DNA of 6,018 nt from Pseudomonadota bacterium (GCA_021787175.1 JAJYMF010000026.1:1-6018); one strand, 5' to 3'. Positions 1 to 6,018 are shown, numbered from the stretch's first letter. The notes: generated by a model not told the origin, from the sequence alone. Made by a program: numbers and translations.

Positions 1-399
1 GCCGCGGTGGCGATGGCGCTCAAGCAGGACGAGACGCTGCATGCGGCGCTGCTGGCGCGCGCTGCCGCGGTGCCCGCGCTGAAAGCCGCGCTGCTCGACT
101 ACGACAGCCATCTGCGCGCGCTGTCGGACCTGCCCATGCACGCCGATCCGCGCAACTCGATGGGCGCACCGATCCGCCACGAGGACAGCCTGCGCGCGCT
201 GGAACACCGGCTGGCGGCGCTGGACCAGGCGGTGGATGGCGCCGACGTTCCGCCGACGGCCGATGCGCGCAGCGGTTACGCGCTGACGCATGCCGCACTG
301 GGCGCGACGCTGGCGCACTGGCGGGCCCTGACCGGCCCGCCGCTGCAGGCGCTCAACCGCAAGCTCGCAGCCGCGGGGCAGCCGCCGATCGCGCTGTAG
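1..399 (+). CDS. C-terminal fragment of a probable large VPS10/BNR-repeat (sialidase-like fold) protein
   Basis: The reading frame is open from the first base of the window to a TAG at 397-399, with no stop before the first possible start codons (GTG at 7, ATG at 13). This is therefore most likely the last 132 codons of a longer gene. The visible part is Ala/Leu-rich and helical, with no signal peptide or membrane segment. Its pattern (an opening like AVAMALKQDE, then a VDGADVPPTAD stretch, then a Trp-containing helix and LNRKLAAAGQPPI at the very end) resembles, from memory, the helical C-terminal extension of large exported BNR/VPS10 beta-propeller proteins ('glycosyl hydrolase' or 'sialidase-like') common in Xanthomonadales. 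The propeller itself lies outside the window, so no enzymatic role can be shown. It converges on the downstream minus-strand gene with 12 nt between stop codons. The alternative is an unrelated small helical protein starting at GTG 7 or ATG 13, but no ribosome binding site is visible in the few bases available. Confidence 0.55.
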   Translation, partial: AAVAMALKQDETLHAALLARAAAVPALKAALLDYDSHLRALSDLPMHADPRNSMGAPIRHEDSLRALEHRLAALDQAVDGADVPPTADARSGYALTHAALGATLAHWRALTGPPLQALNRKLAAAGQPPIAL

Positions 400-411
400 C
401 GCGAACGGGCG

Positions 412-3400
412 TCAGCCCTGCGCCTGCGCGTAGTTCGCCTCGATCTGCGCCAGCAGCATCCGCAGCTGCGCCTGTGCGGCCTGCGCGTCTCCGCTGCCGG
501 CGCTGCCTTCGAGTTCGCGCACGGCCGCGCGCGCTGCGGCCCACGCGGGCAGGCGGCCGTAGCGGCCGGCGCGCTCCTCGAACCAGGCCAGCAGGGCGTT
601 GTCGGCGCCCTGCTGCAGGCGCGCCAGCAGTGTCTCGGGCCGCTGCAGCGCGCCGCCGATCAGGATCAGGTCGCGCCGCGGCGTCGAGGCCGTCGGCCGC
701 GGCAGCAGGCGCAGCGCGTCGATCCAGTCCGGCAGCGCGGACTCCGGCATCGGCCGGCCCAGCCAGTAGCCCTGCGCATAGCGTCCGCCCATGCGCAGCC
801 ATAGCTCCAGCTCCTCGCCGGTTTCGATGCCTTCGGCCACCAGCGGCTTGCCGAGCATGCGCGCCAGCAGGATCGCCGCGCTGGCCACGGCGAATTCGCC
901 GCTGCCGGTCGGCAGACCCGCGATCAGGCTGCGGTCGAGTTTGAGCTCGTCCACCGGCAGGCGCGCCGCCTGCTGCAGCGACAGGTGCCCGGAGCCGAAA
1001 TCGTCCAGCGCGATGCGCGCGCCGCGCGCCTGCGCGGCCTGCAGCACGCGCTGCGCCCGCGGCAGGTCGGCAATCAGCGCCGCCTCAGTCACTTCCAGCA
1101 CGATGCCGCGCGCACTGGGACCGAGCAGCCGTTCGAGATCGTCGCTGAAGCCCGGATGCAGCAGGTGGCCGCTGCCGATGTTCAGCGCCATGCTCAGCGG
1201 GCGTCCGCGATCCGCCAGCGCATCGCGCAACCGGCGCGCCGCGACCAGCGCATGCCGGCCCAGCGCGCGTACCAGCGCGGGATCGCGTTCGACCTCGGCG
1301 ATGAAGCCGGCAGCGGGGCGCACGTCGTCGCCATCCACCCAGCGCGCCAGCATCTCGAAGCCGAGCAGCCGCGCCGCGGCCAGGTCGGCCACCGGCTGCA
1401 GCCAGAAGCGGATGGCGCCGCTCTCCAGCGCCTGCGGGAAGGCATGACGCACCGCCAGCCGGCGCTCGGCATGCGCGGCGACTTCGCCCTCGTAGACGCG
1501 AAAGGTCGCGCGACCCGCGCTCTTGGCCGCGTACATCGCCTCGTCGGCGTGCATCAGCAGCTCGCTGAAATCGCGGCCGCCGCGCGGCGCGACCGCCCAG
1601 CCGAGGCTGCCGGAGACGCGCTCGAGCTCGGGATCGCCCTCGACCACCGCGGCCAGCAGGCGCATCGACAGCGCGGCGAGGTCGTCCGCGCCCGCAGTGC
1701 GAACCACCAGGCCGAATTCGTCACCGCCCAGACGGGCGACCAGATCGCCGCCGCGCACGCTGCGCGCCAACCGCCCGGCCACCGTGACCAGCAGCGCATC
1801 GCCGGCGGCGTGGCCGTAGGTGTCGTTCCAGACCTTGAAACCGTCGAGATCGAGGATGCCCACCGCCAGGGTCTCGTCCTGCCCCGCCATCTGCGCCAGT
1901 TGCGCGCGCACGTGACTCTCGAACGCCGCGCGGTTGGGCAGGTCGGTCAGCGCGTCGCTGTAGCTCAGCCGGCGCAGTTCGACGTCGTCGGCGTGCTGCA
2001 GCAGCGCGACGCGCACGCCGGCGGCGAGCTGGTCGAACAGGCGTCGCAGCGGTTCGTTGAAATAATCGCTCTCGCGGGCGGCGACCGAGAACACCGCCAC
2101 CGGACGCGCCGGATCGTCGCCGAACAGCGGCCACGCGCCCACCGCTGCCACGCTGCGCGCGACCTCGTGCCGGGCCGCAACGTACTGCAGCGAGGCGTCA
2201 TCGACCATCCGCGCCACCACCGGCGTGCCGCTCAGAAACGCGCGCACGCCCGGCAGACTCGACAGCAGCCCGGCGCCGGCATCCAGCGGCAGCAGCAGCG
2301 CGCGCATCATCGTGTCCATCGCGGCATCGCGCGCACCGACCGCGATCGCGCGCAGGCCCGCGCGGTCGCAGGGCACATGCACCCAGCTGGCGTAAGCGTC
2401 GGTATGCGACTGCAGGATGCTGACCAGGCTCTCGAACAGCGCGCGCGGCTGCGGGCGCGCCAGCAGCGCCTGCTGCAGGTGCTCGAGCGCATCCTGGAAG
2501 CGGCGCAGGCGCTCCAGCGCGGCGGACTCGGCGCGCCGGTCGACAAAGGCCGCCAGGTCGTCGGCCAGCCGCGTGGCGAGCGCGGCGATATCGTCGGGAA
2601 AGCTCTGCTCGCGGGCACGATACAACGCCAGCACGCCGCGGCGGCCATCCGCCAGCGCCAGCGGCGCCGCCACCAAGCCGCCGATGCCGTGGCAGCGCGC
2701 CCGCTCGCGCCAGGCAGCGAAACCGTCATCGCGCTCGACGTCGGCGATCTGCGGCTGGCCTTCGCGCACGCAGCGCCCGGCAGGGCCGCGTCCCTGCGCC
2801 CGTGCGCCGTCGGCGCTGATCACGATGCCTTCCAGATAAGCCGCCGCCACGCCCGCCATCGCCAGCGGTTCGATCACGAGACTGACCGGATCGACAAAGC
2901 CCAGCCACGCCAGCCGCAGGCCCAGCGCGTCCACCAGCAACTCGACCAGATGGTCGAAGACCGCCGGCAGCGGCGCCTGCGGCGCCGACGTCGCGAACAG
3001 CCGGTTGGCTTCGACCAGCGCCCGATAAAACGATTCGCGGGCCGCCAACCGCCGCGCCTCCGCCGCGGCATGGCCCTCGAGCATCCAGTGCAGGTCGAGC
3101 CGGCAACGCTTGGCCAGGCCGCGACTGAGCTCGGCGGCATCCGGGTCCGGCAGGCCCAGCTGGCGGATGCCTTCGTCGAGATCCTGCATGAACAGGGTAT
3201 TGGTCAGCACCAGCCAGCGGTCGTCGATGCCCAGCTGCTGGTGGCGCGCGCCCAGCTGATCCAGGGCCTCGCGGCGGGCACCGTCATAGGCCGCACCCAG
3301 CAGGCGGCGGTAGTGCTCGGCGAACTGCGCGGCCAGAAGCGCCGGATCGCGGCCCGCCAGCACCTGCGCCAGTTCGGGCTGCGCGGCGAGGGCGGCGACA

Positions 3401-3525
3401 TGGGCGCTGCCGCAGGCCTCCGCGCGCGACGCCAGCGTGCCCGCATGGCGCCGCAGTGCCTGCGCCTCCCCGGGCGTCAGCACGAGCAGCGCGGGAACCG
3501 CAGGCTGGCCGACCAACTCGTCCAT
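412..3525 (-). CDS. Globin-coupled sensor with GAF, GGDEF and EAL domains (haem-regulated c-di-GMP synthase/phosphodiesterase)
   Basis: This 1037-residue cytosolic protein makes and/or degrades cyclic di-GMP. Residues about 15-150 form a globin-coupled sensor: the pattern QLGARHQQLGI puts the proximal haem histidine at H95. Residues about 180-330 form a GAF domain, and about 340-510 a second, more diverged GAF-like region. The GGDEF domain covers about 520-680: DLDGF metal aspartate D559, ND at 567-568, active site GGDEF at 600-604, and an RxxD inhibitory site R591-D594 exactly five residues upstream. The EAL domain covers about 690-940: EML in place of EAL at 724-726, N782, E811, E814, D841/D842, K862, E898 and Q918. 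Spacings from D841 onward match those I recall for RocR, so both activities look possible. Residues about 945-1037 are helical, without His or Cys. A longer GTG start at 3552 is open, but the ATG at 3525 is chosen because GGGAG lies 5 nt upstream. There are no membrane segments. Ligand identity and the dominant activity are inference. Confidence 0.9.
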   Translation of the reverse strand: MDELVGQPAVPALLVLTPGEAQALRRHAGTLASRAEACGSAHVAALAAQPELAQVLAGRDPALLAAQFAEHYRRLLGAAYDGARREALDQLGARHQQLGIDDRWLVLTNTLFMQDLDEGIRQLGLPDPDAAELSRGLAKRCRLDLHWMLEGHAAAEARRLAARESFYRALVEANRLFATSAPQAPLPAVFDHLVELLVDALGLRLAWLGFVDPVSLVIEPLAMAGVAAAYLEGIVISADGARAQGRGPAGRCVREGQPQIADVERDDGFAAWRERARCHGIGGLVAAPLALADGRRGVLALYRAREQSFPDDIAALATRLADDLAAFVDRRAESAALERLRRFQDALEHLQQALLARPQPRALFESLVSILQSHTDAYASWVHVPCDRAGLRAIAVGARDAAMDTMMRALLLPLDAGAGLLSSLPGVRAFLSGTPVVARMVDDASLQYVAARHEVARSVAAVGAWPLFGDDPARPVAVFSVAARESDYFNEPLRRLFDQLAAGVRVALLQHADDVELRRLSYSDALTDLPNRAAFESHVRAQLAQMAGQDETLAVGILDLDGFKVWNDTYGHAAGDALLVTVAGRLARSVRGGDLVARLGGDEFGLVVRTAGADDLAALSMRLLAAVVEGDPELERVSGSLGWAVAPRGGRDFSELLMHADEAMYAAKSAGRATFRVYEGEVAAHAERRLAVRHAFPQALESGAIRFWLQPVADLAAARLLGFEMLARWVDGDDVRPAAGFIAEVERDPALVRALGRHALVAARRLRDALADRGRPLSMALNIGSGHLLHPGFSDDLERLLGPSARGIVLEVTEAALIADLPRAQRVLQAAQARGARIALDDFGSGHLSLQQAARLPVDELKLDRSLIAGLPTGSGEFAVASAAILLARMLGKPLVAEGIETGEELELWLRMGGRYAQGYWLGRPMPESALPDWIDALRLLPRPTASTPRRDLILIGGALQRPETLLARLQQGADNALLAWFEERAGRYGRLPAWAAARAAVRELEGSAGSGDAQAAQAQLRMLLAQIEANYAQAQG

Positions 3526-3530
3526 GCACA

Positions 3531-3535
3531 CTCCC
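3531..3535 (-). promoter_or_regulatory. Ribosome binding site selecting the ATG start of the globin-GGDEF-EAL gene
   Basis: On the minus strand GGGAG sits 5 nt before the ATG at 3525-3523. The alternative in-frame GTG at 3552 has no comparable purine-rich stretch, so this site decides the start and shortens the longest open frame by nine codons. Confidence 0.6.
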
Positions 3536-3575
3536 GGCGACGGCCGCAGCACCGGCGGCGAACACGTGTCGCCGA

Positions 3576-3602
3576 AGCGTAGCGCGTTCGCGGCCCGGTC
3601 AC
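3576..3602 (-). promoter_or_regulatory. Weak candidate sigma-70-type promoter for the globin-GGDEF-EAL gene
   Basis: Reading the minus strand, GTGACC (3602-3597) matches four of six bases of the -35 consensus, and TACGCT (3581-3576) matches a -10 element at T1, A2 and T6. The spacing is 15 nt, shorter than the preferred 17. Transcription would begin near 3569, leaving a leader of about 44 nt before the ATG. The region is GC-rich and the match may be chance. The gene could equally be read through from the bdhA-patatin operon upstream. Confidence 0.2.
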
Positions 3603-3607
3603 GACCG
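3596..3607. repeat. Short perfect inverted repeat overlapping the candidate -35 element
   Basis: CGGTC-AC-GACCG is a perfect 5-bp inverted repeat with a 2-nt centre, lying in the spacer between the patatin gene and the sensor enzyme gene. Its position over the possible -35 box would suit an operator. However, it is short, single-copy in the window, and unassigned to any known regulator. In DNA this GC-rich such repeats arise by chance. Confidence 0.2.
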
Positions 3608-3638
3608 CACCGGCGGCGCCGGATGTGTGCGCGCCGTC

Positions 3639-3659
3639 GCGCCCCGCGGAATCGGGCGC
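3639..3659 (-). terminator. Possible weak hairpin just after the patatin gene stop codon
   Basis: GCGCCC (3639-3644) and GGGCGC (3654-3659) can form a 6-bp all-GC stem with a 9-nt loop, starting 6 nt beyond the patatin stop codon. No T-tract follows on the minus strand, so it does not meet the intrinsic terminator pattern. It could slow polymerase or protect a 3' end, but read-through into the next gene remains possible. Confidence 0.2.
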
Positions 3660-3664
3660 TGCGG

Positions 3665-5014
3665 CTAGTCTTCCGCTGCGCGATGCACGTCGTGGGTGAC
3701 GAAGGGCTGTTCGGCCGGCGGCAGATCCAGCCATTCCGCGTGGCGCAGGGTGCGCTGCACCGCTTCCATGCCGCTGTTCCAGTGCGCGCGCATGCTGGCG
3801 CGACCGAACTGGTAATCCTTGTCCTGTCCGTCGTAGGGCTTGTCGCGGTAGATCAGATGGATGACGTTGTAGCGCATGTCGCGCGCCATGACCTCGACCT
3901 CGCGGCACAGTGCATCGCCGGCGCGCTGACTGGCCGGAATGCGCGCCAGCAGATCGCGCAGAATCTGCCTCTGCTCATGCGCCTGCTGCAGCAGGTCGGT
4001 GACCGCGCGGGTGCGGCTGGAGTACTGGATGTCCTTCACGCGGCCCGGCACGTCCAGCAGGCTGCGCGGCAGCTCGCCCAGTGCGCTCCACAGGTCCACC
4101 TGGAACACCAGCGTGTTCGCCTTGGGACGACCGCCCAGCACCTGCATCAGCGGCGTGTTGGAGACCAGCCCGCCGTCCCAGTAGTACTCGTCGCCGATGC
4201 GCACGGCGGCAAAGCCCGGCGGCAGCGCGCCCGAGGCCATGAAGTGCTCGGGACCGAGGCGCTGCTCGGCGTTGTCGAAGTATTCGAAGTTGCCGGTGCG
4301 CACGTTGACCGCGCCCACCGACACCCGCATCGCGCCGCTGTTGAGGAGGTCGAAGTCCACCAGCTCTTCCAGCGTCGCGCGCAGCGGCGCGGTGTCGTAC
4401 AGGCTGGCCTGGTCGGGCCCTTGCCCGGGCAGCGGGCGCGGCACGAAAAAGCCGCGCTGGCCCTCGGCCAGCGCACGCAGGCTCTGCAGCGGCGCCAGCC
4501 AGCGCAGGGCTTCCGGCGGCAGCAAGGACAGCCACGGCTCCTGCTCCCACGGCGTCGGCGGCAGCAGCGGCGGCCGCGTCACCCGGTCCCAGAATTCGCG
4601 CAGACGCGCGGCGCGCCGTTGCGGCGGATTGCCGGCGATCAGCGCGCAGTGGATGGCGCCGATCGAGATGCCGGCCACCCAGGTCGGCTGGATGCCGGCC
4701 TCGGCCAGGCCCTGCACCACGCCGGCCTGATAGGCGCCCAGCGCTCCGCCGCCCTGCAGCACCAGCGCGACTTCGCCGTAGGCGGCCAGCCGCTGCGACA
4801 GGCGGTCCGCGGCGCTCGCCGGCTCGGCCACCGCGGGCGCGGCAGCCCGCGGCTTGCGGACCGGATCCCGCTTCGCCGCAGCGTTCGAACGCGCCTCGGC
4901 GCCGGTGGCGGCCTTGCCCGGCGTCCGTTTGCCGACGGCGGCGGCTTTCCGCGGCGGCGCCGGACGCGCTGCCGATTTGCGGCCGGCCGGCCGGCGCGGT
5001 GCGCGCGCGCTCAT
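3665..5014 (-). CDS. Patatin-like phospholipase/esterase with DUF3734 C-terminal domain and basic N-terminal tail
   Basis: This 449-residue lipid hydrolase uses a Ser-Asp dyad. Residues 88-95 carry the glycine-rich oxyanion segment GGGALGAY, the nucleophile elbow GISIG puts the serine at S117, and DGG at 280-282 supplies D280. From about residue 300, VFQVDLWS, IQYSSRTRA, VIHLIYR, KDYQF and TLRHAEWLD are typical of the DUF3734 domain of bacterial patatins. Residues 1-60 are a disordered tail with 17 Lys/Arg against 2 acidic residues, plus 19 Ala and 9 Pro. It is not a signal peptide, as there is no hydrophobic core, so the protein is probably cytosolic. The ATG at 5014 overlaps the bdhA stop codon (ATGA) without a clear Shine-Dalgarno, which implies translational coupling. 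Position next to bdhA matches the bdhA-patD operon of Legionella pneumophila and suggests a role in storage-polymer or 3-hydroxybutyrate ester turnover. The family also includes phospholipase A enzymes, so the substrate is unproven. Confidence 0.9.
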   Translation of the reverse strand: MSARAPRRPAGRKSAARPAPPRKAAAVGKRTPGKAATGAEARSNAAAKRDPVRKPRAAAPAVAEPASAADRLSQRLAAYGEVALVLQGGGALGAYQAGVVQGLAEAGIQPTWVAGISIGAIHCALIAGNPPQRRAARLREFWDRVTRPPLLPPTPWEQEPWLSLLPPEALRWLAPLQSLRALAEGQRGFFVPRPLPGQGPDQASLYDTAPLRATLEELVDFDLLNSGAMRVSVGAVNVRTGNFEYFDNAEQRLGPEHFMASGALPPGFAAVRIGDEYYWDGGLVSNTPLMQVLGGRPKANTLVFQVDLWSALGELPRSLLDVPGRVKDIQYSSRTRAVTDLLQQAHEQRQILRDLLARIPASQRAGDALCREVEVMARDMRYNVIHLIYRDKPYDGQDKDYQFGRASMRAHWNSGMEAVQRTLRHAEWLDLPPAEQPFVTHDVHRAAED

Positions 5015-5805
5015 TGCATGAACCAGCCGTGGCTGACCACGATCGACTGTCCGGTCAGCGCGGCGCTGGGGAACGCGGCCAGAAACAGCGCCACGTCGGC
5101 GACGTCGTCGACGGTGGTGAACTCGCCATCGACGGTGTCCTTGAGCATCACGTTCTTGATCACGTCGGCCGCGCTGATGCCGAGCTCCTTCGCCTGCTCG
5201 GGAATCTGCTTGTCGACCAGCGGCGTGCGCACGAAGCCGGGGCAGATCACGTGCGCGCGCACGTTGTGCGCAGCGCCCTCCTTGGCCAGCACCTTGGCCA
5301 GACCGAGCAGGCCGTGCTTGGCGGCGACGTAGGCGCTCTTGAGCTTGGAGGCCTCGTGCGAATGCACCGAGCCCATGTAGATCACCACGCCGCCGCGATC
5401 GCCGGCGTACATGCTCCGGAGCGCCGCCTTGGTGGTGAGGAAGGCGCCGTCGAGATGGATCGCCAGCATCTTCTTCCAGTCGGCGAAGGCGTAGTTCTCG
5501 ATCGGGTTGACGATCTGGATGCCGGCGTTGGACACCAGGATGTCGATCGGGCCCAGCGCCTCGACCGCACGCTCGAAGCCGGCGTTGACCGCGGCCTCGT
5601 CGGTGACGTTCATCGCGATGCCGATGGCCTTGCCGCCGGCGCTGACGATCGCCTTCGCGGTGGCGTCGGCGCCGTCCTGGTTGAGGTCGGCGATCACCAC
5701 CGCCGCGCCGGCGCGGGCGAACACCTCGGCCATGTTCTTGCCGATGCCGCTGGCGGCGCCGGTGATCAGCGCGGTCTTGCCCTTGAGGCTGAGAGTCATG
5801 TTCAT
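5011..5805 (-). CDS. bdhA: D-(-)-3-hydroxybutyrate dehydrogenase (NAD-dependent, SDR family)
   Basis: BdhA oxidises (R)-3-hydroxybutyrate to acetoacetate with NAD+ in the cytosol, the step after polyhydroxybutyrate breakdown. The 264-residue length is normal for the family. The nucleotide-binding motif TGAASGIG is at 15-22, D40 at the end of the second strand favours NAD over NADP, and SNAG is at 92-95. Catalytic S146, Y159 and K163 are present. Substrate-carboxylate residues known from the Pseudomonas fragi enzyme are also conserved: Q97, H148, K156 and Q200. The C-terminus HGWFMQ is typical of this dehydrogenase. The usual SDR catalytic asparagine appears to be H117 (AIHLDGAF). The start at 5805 is chosen because AAGGAG lies 6 nt upstream; an in-frame ATG two codons later is possible but worse placed. 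The gene follows adc after 65 nt and overlaps the patatin gene by 4 nt, so the three probably form one operon. Confidence 0.95.
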   Translation of the reverse strand: MNMTLSLKGKTALITGAASGIGKNMAEVFARAGAAVVIADLNQDGADATAKAIVSAGGKAIGIAMNVTDEAAVNAGFERAVEALGPIDILVSNAGIQIVNPIENYAFADWKKMLAIHLDGAFLTTKAALRSMYAGDRGGVVIYMGSVHSHEASKLKSAYVAAKHGLLGLAKVLAKEGAAHNVRAHVICPGFVRTPLVDKQIPEQAKELGISAADVIKNVMLKDTVDGEFTTVDDVADVALFLAAFPSAALTGQSIVVSHGWFMQ

Positions 5806-5811
5806 GCAGTG

Positions 5812-5817
5812 CTCCTT
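5812..5817 (-). promoter_or_regulatory. Strong ribosome binding site of bdhA
   Basis: AAGGAG on the minus strand lies 6 nt before the ATG at 5805-5803. It is the best Shine-Dalgarno match in the window. It picks the first of the two closely spaced in-frame ATGs (5805 and 5799), and it contrasts with the patatin gene, which has none and depends on coupling to bdhA. Confidence 0.75.
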
Positions 5818-5870
5818 GTGCAGGGGATGATTGACGCCGGCGCCTGCGAAAAGCGGCCGGCGGCAGCGAC

Positions 5871-6018
5871 TCAGCGCTTGAGGTAGTCGTGCACCACGCG
5901 ACCCAGGCCGAGGGTGAGATCGGTGAGGATGTGCGCGCCGGAGATCACCTCCAGCACCGGCAGCGCGGCCACCGGCGCCAGCGCGTGCGCGTGCAGTTCA
6001 AGCGCGGCCGGACCTTCC
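5871..6018 (-). CDS. adc: Acetoacetate decarboxylase family protein, C-terminal fragment
   Basis: Only the last 48 codons plus the TGA stop (5873-5871) are inside the window; the rest lies beyond the right edge. The visible part reads LPVLEVISGAHILTDL, then TLGLGRVVHDYLKR at the end. The motif VLEV-SG-HI--DLTL-LG-VVHDYL is characteristic of the C-terminus of acetoacetate decarboxylase, which converts acetoacetate to acetone and CO2 through a lysine Schiff base. The catalytic lysine is not in the visible part, so activity cannot be judged, and the ADC superfamily also contains enzymes of other function. Its place upstream of bdhA supports the assignment: BdhA makes acetoacetate, the Adc substrate. 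The 65-nt spacer to bdhA shows no clear promoter or terminator, so co-transcription is likely. Confidence 0.8.
   Translation of the reverse strand, partial: EGPAALELHAHALAPVAALPVLEVISGAHILTDLTLGLGRVVHDYLKR

Noticed and set aside
399..423. GGGC-GTCA-GCCC hairpin between the two convergent genes as a bidirectional terminator
   Set aside because: The stem is only 4 bp, the loop includes the stop codon of the minus-strand gene, and there is no T-tract on either strand.
3526..3552. Nine extra N-terminal codons of the globin-GGDEF-EAL gene from a GTG at 3552
   Set aside because: No ribosome binding site precedes the GTG, whereas the ATG at 3525 has GGGAG at 5 nt, and that GGGAG would lie inside the extension.
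985..3582. An 865-codon open frame on the plus strand, antisense to the globin-GGDEF-EAL gene
   Set aside because: It is in exact codon register with the minus-strand gene, so it stays open simply because TTA, CTA and TCA codons are avoided in GC-rich coding DNA. The product is Arg/Gln/His-rich with no recognisable domain, while the minus-strand frame shows complete domain motifs.
3437..5332. A 631-codon plus-strand open frame across the patatin gene and part of bdhA
   Set aside because: It is register-locked antisense of the patatin codons, and continues past that gene by chance. It has low-complexity Arg/Ala/Gln composition and no motifs.
5806..5870. Promoter, terminator or small gene in the adc-bdhA spacer
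   Set aside because: GCCGGC-type repeats are present but form no convincing stem followed by a T-tract, and no paired -35/-10 elements stand out. Only the bdhA ribosome binding site is supported.
4999..5886. A 295-codon plus-strand open frame antisense to bdhA, His/Val/Asp-rich
   Set aside because: It is again in codon register with bdhA and mirrors its codons. The minus strand has a full set of SDR catalytic residues and a strong ribosome binding site.

Overview
This is a dense, GC-rich bacterial window with almost no intergenic DNA. It holds five protein genes: two partial at the window edges and three complete. I see no RNA gene, insertion sequence, CRISPR array or attachment site. Codon use and protein style suggest a proteobacterium. 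The C-terminal fragment of a large VPS10/BNR-type protein at the left edge and the PHB-type gene order at the right edge fit Xanthomonadales or a neighbouring beta/gammaproteobacterium. That placement is an inference, not a result.

Layout: positions 1-399 (+) hold the end of a gene entering from the left, probably a large BNR/VPS10-type repeat protein. It converges, with a 12-nt gap, on a 1037-residue sensor enzyme read on the minus strand (412-3525). That enzyme has a globin-coupled haem sensor, two GAF-type regions, a GGDEF domain with intact active and inhibitory sites, an EAL domain with all expected metal and catalytic residues, and a C-terminal helical tail. A 112-nt spacer (3553-3664, or 139 nt from the preferred ATG at 3525) carries weak promoter-like and inverted-repeat elements.

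The rest of the minus strand, read from the right edge, is adc (acetoacetate decarboxylase, C-terminal end only), then bdhA (NAD-dependent 3-hydroxybutyrate dehydrogenase), then a patatin-like lipid hydrolase with a DUF3734 C-terminus. bdhA and the patatin gene overlap by an ATGA, so they are almost certainly translated from one message. The set suits breakdown of polyhydroxybutyrate or its oligomers: ester hydrolysis (patatin, inferred), oxidation of 3-hydroxybutyrate to acetoacetate (BdhA), and decarboxylation to acetone (Adc). A bdhA-patatin pair is known from Legionella pneumophila (bdhA-patD).

The most interesting items are the haem-sensing c-di-GMP enzyme, with two potentially active, opposing catalytic domains and an unusual-looking distal haem pocket, and the histone-H1-like basic tail on the patatin protein. 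I found no clearly new defence or mobile system. The long plus-strand open frames across 985-5886 are explained by codon register and are not genes.
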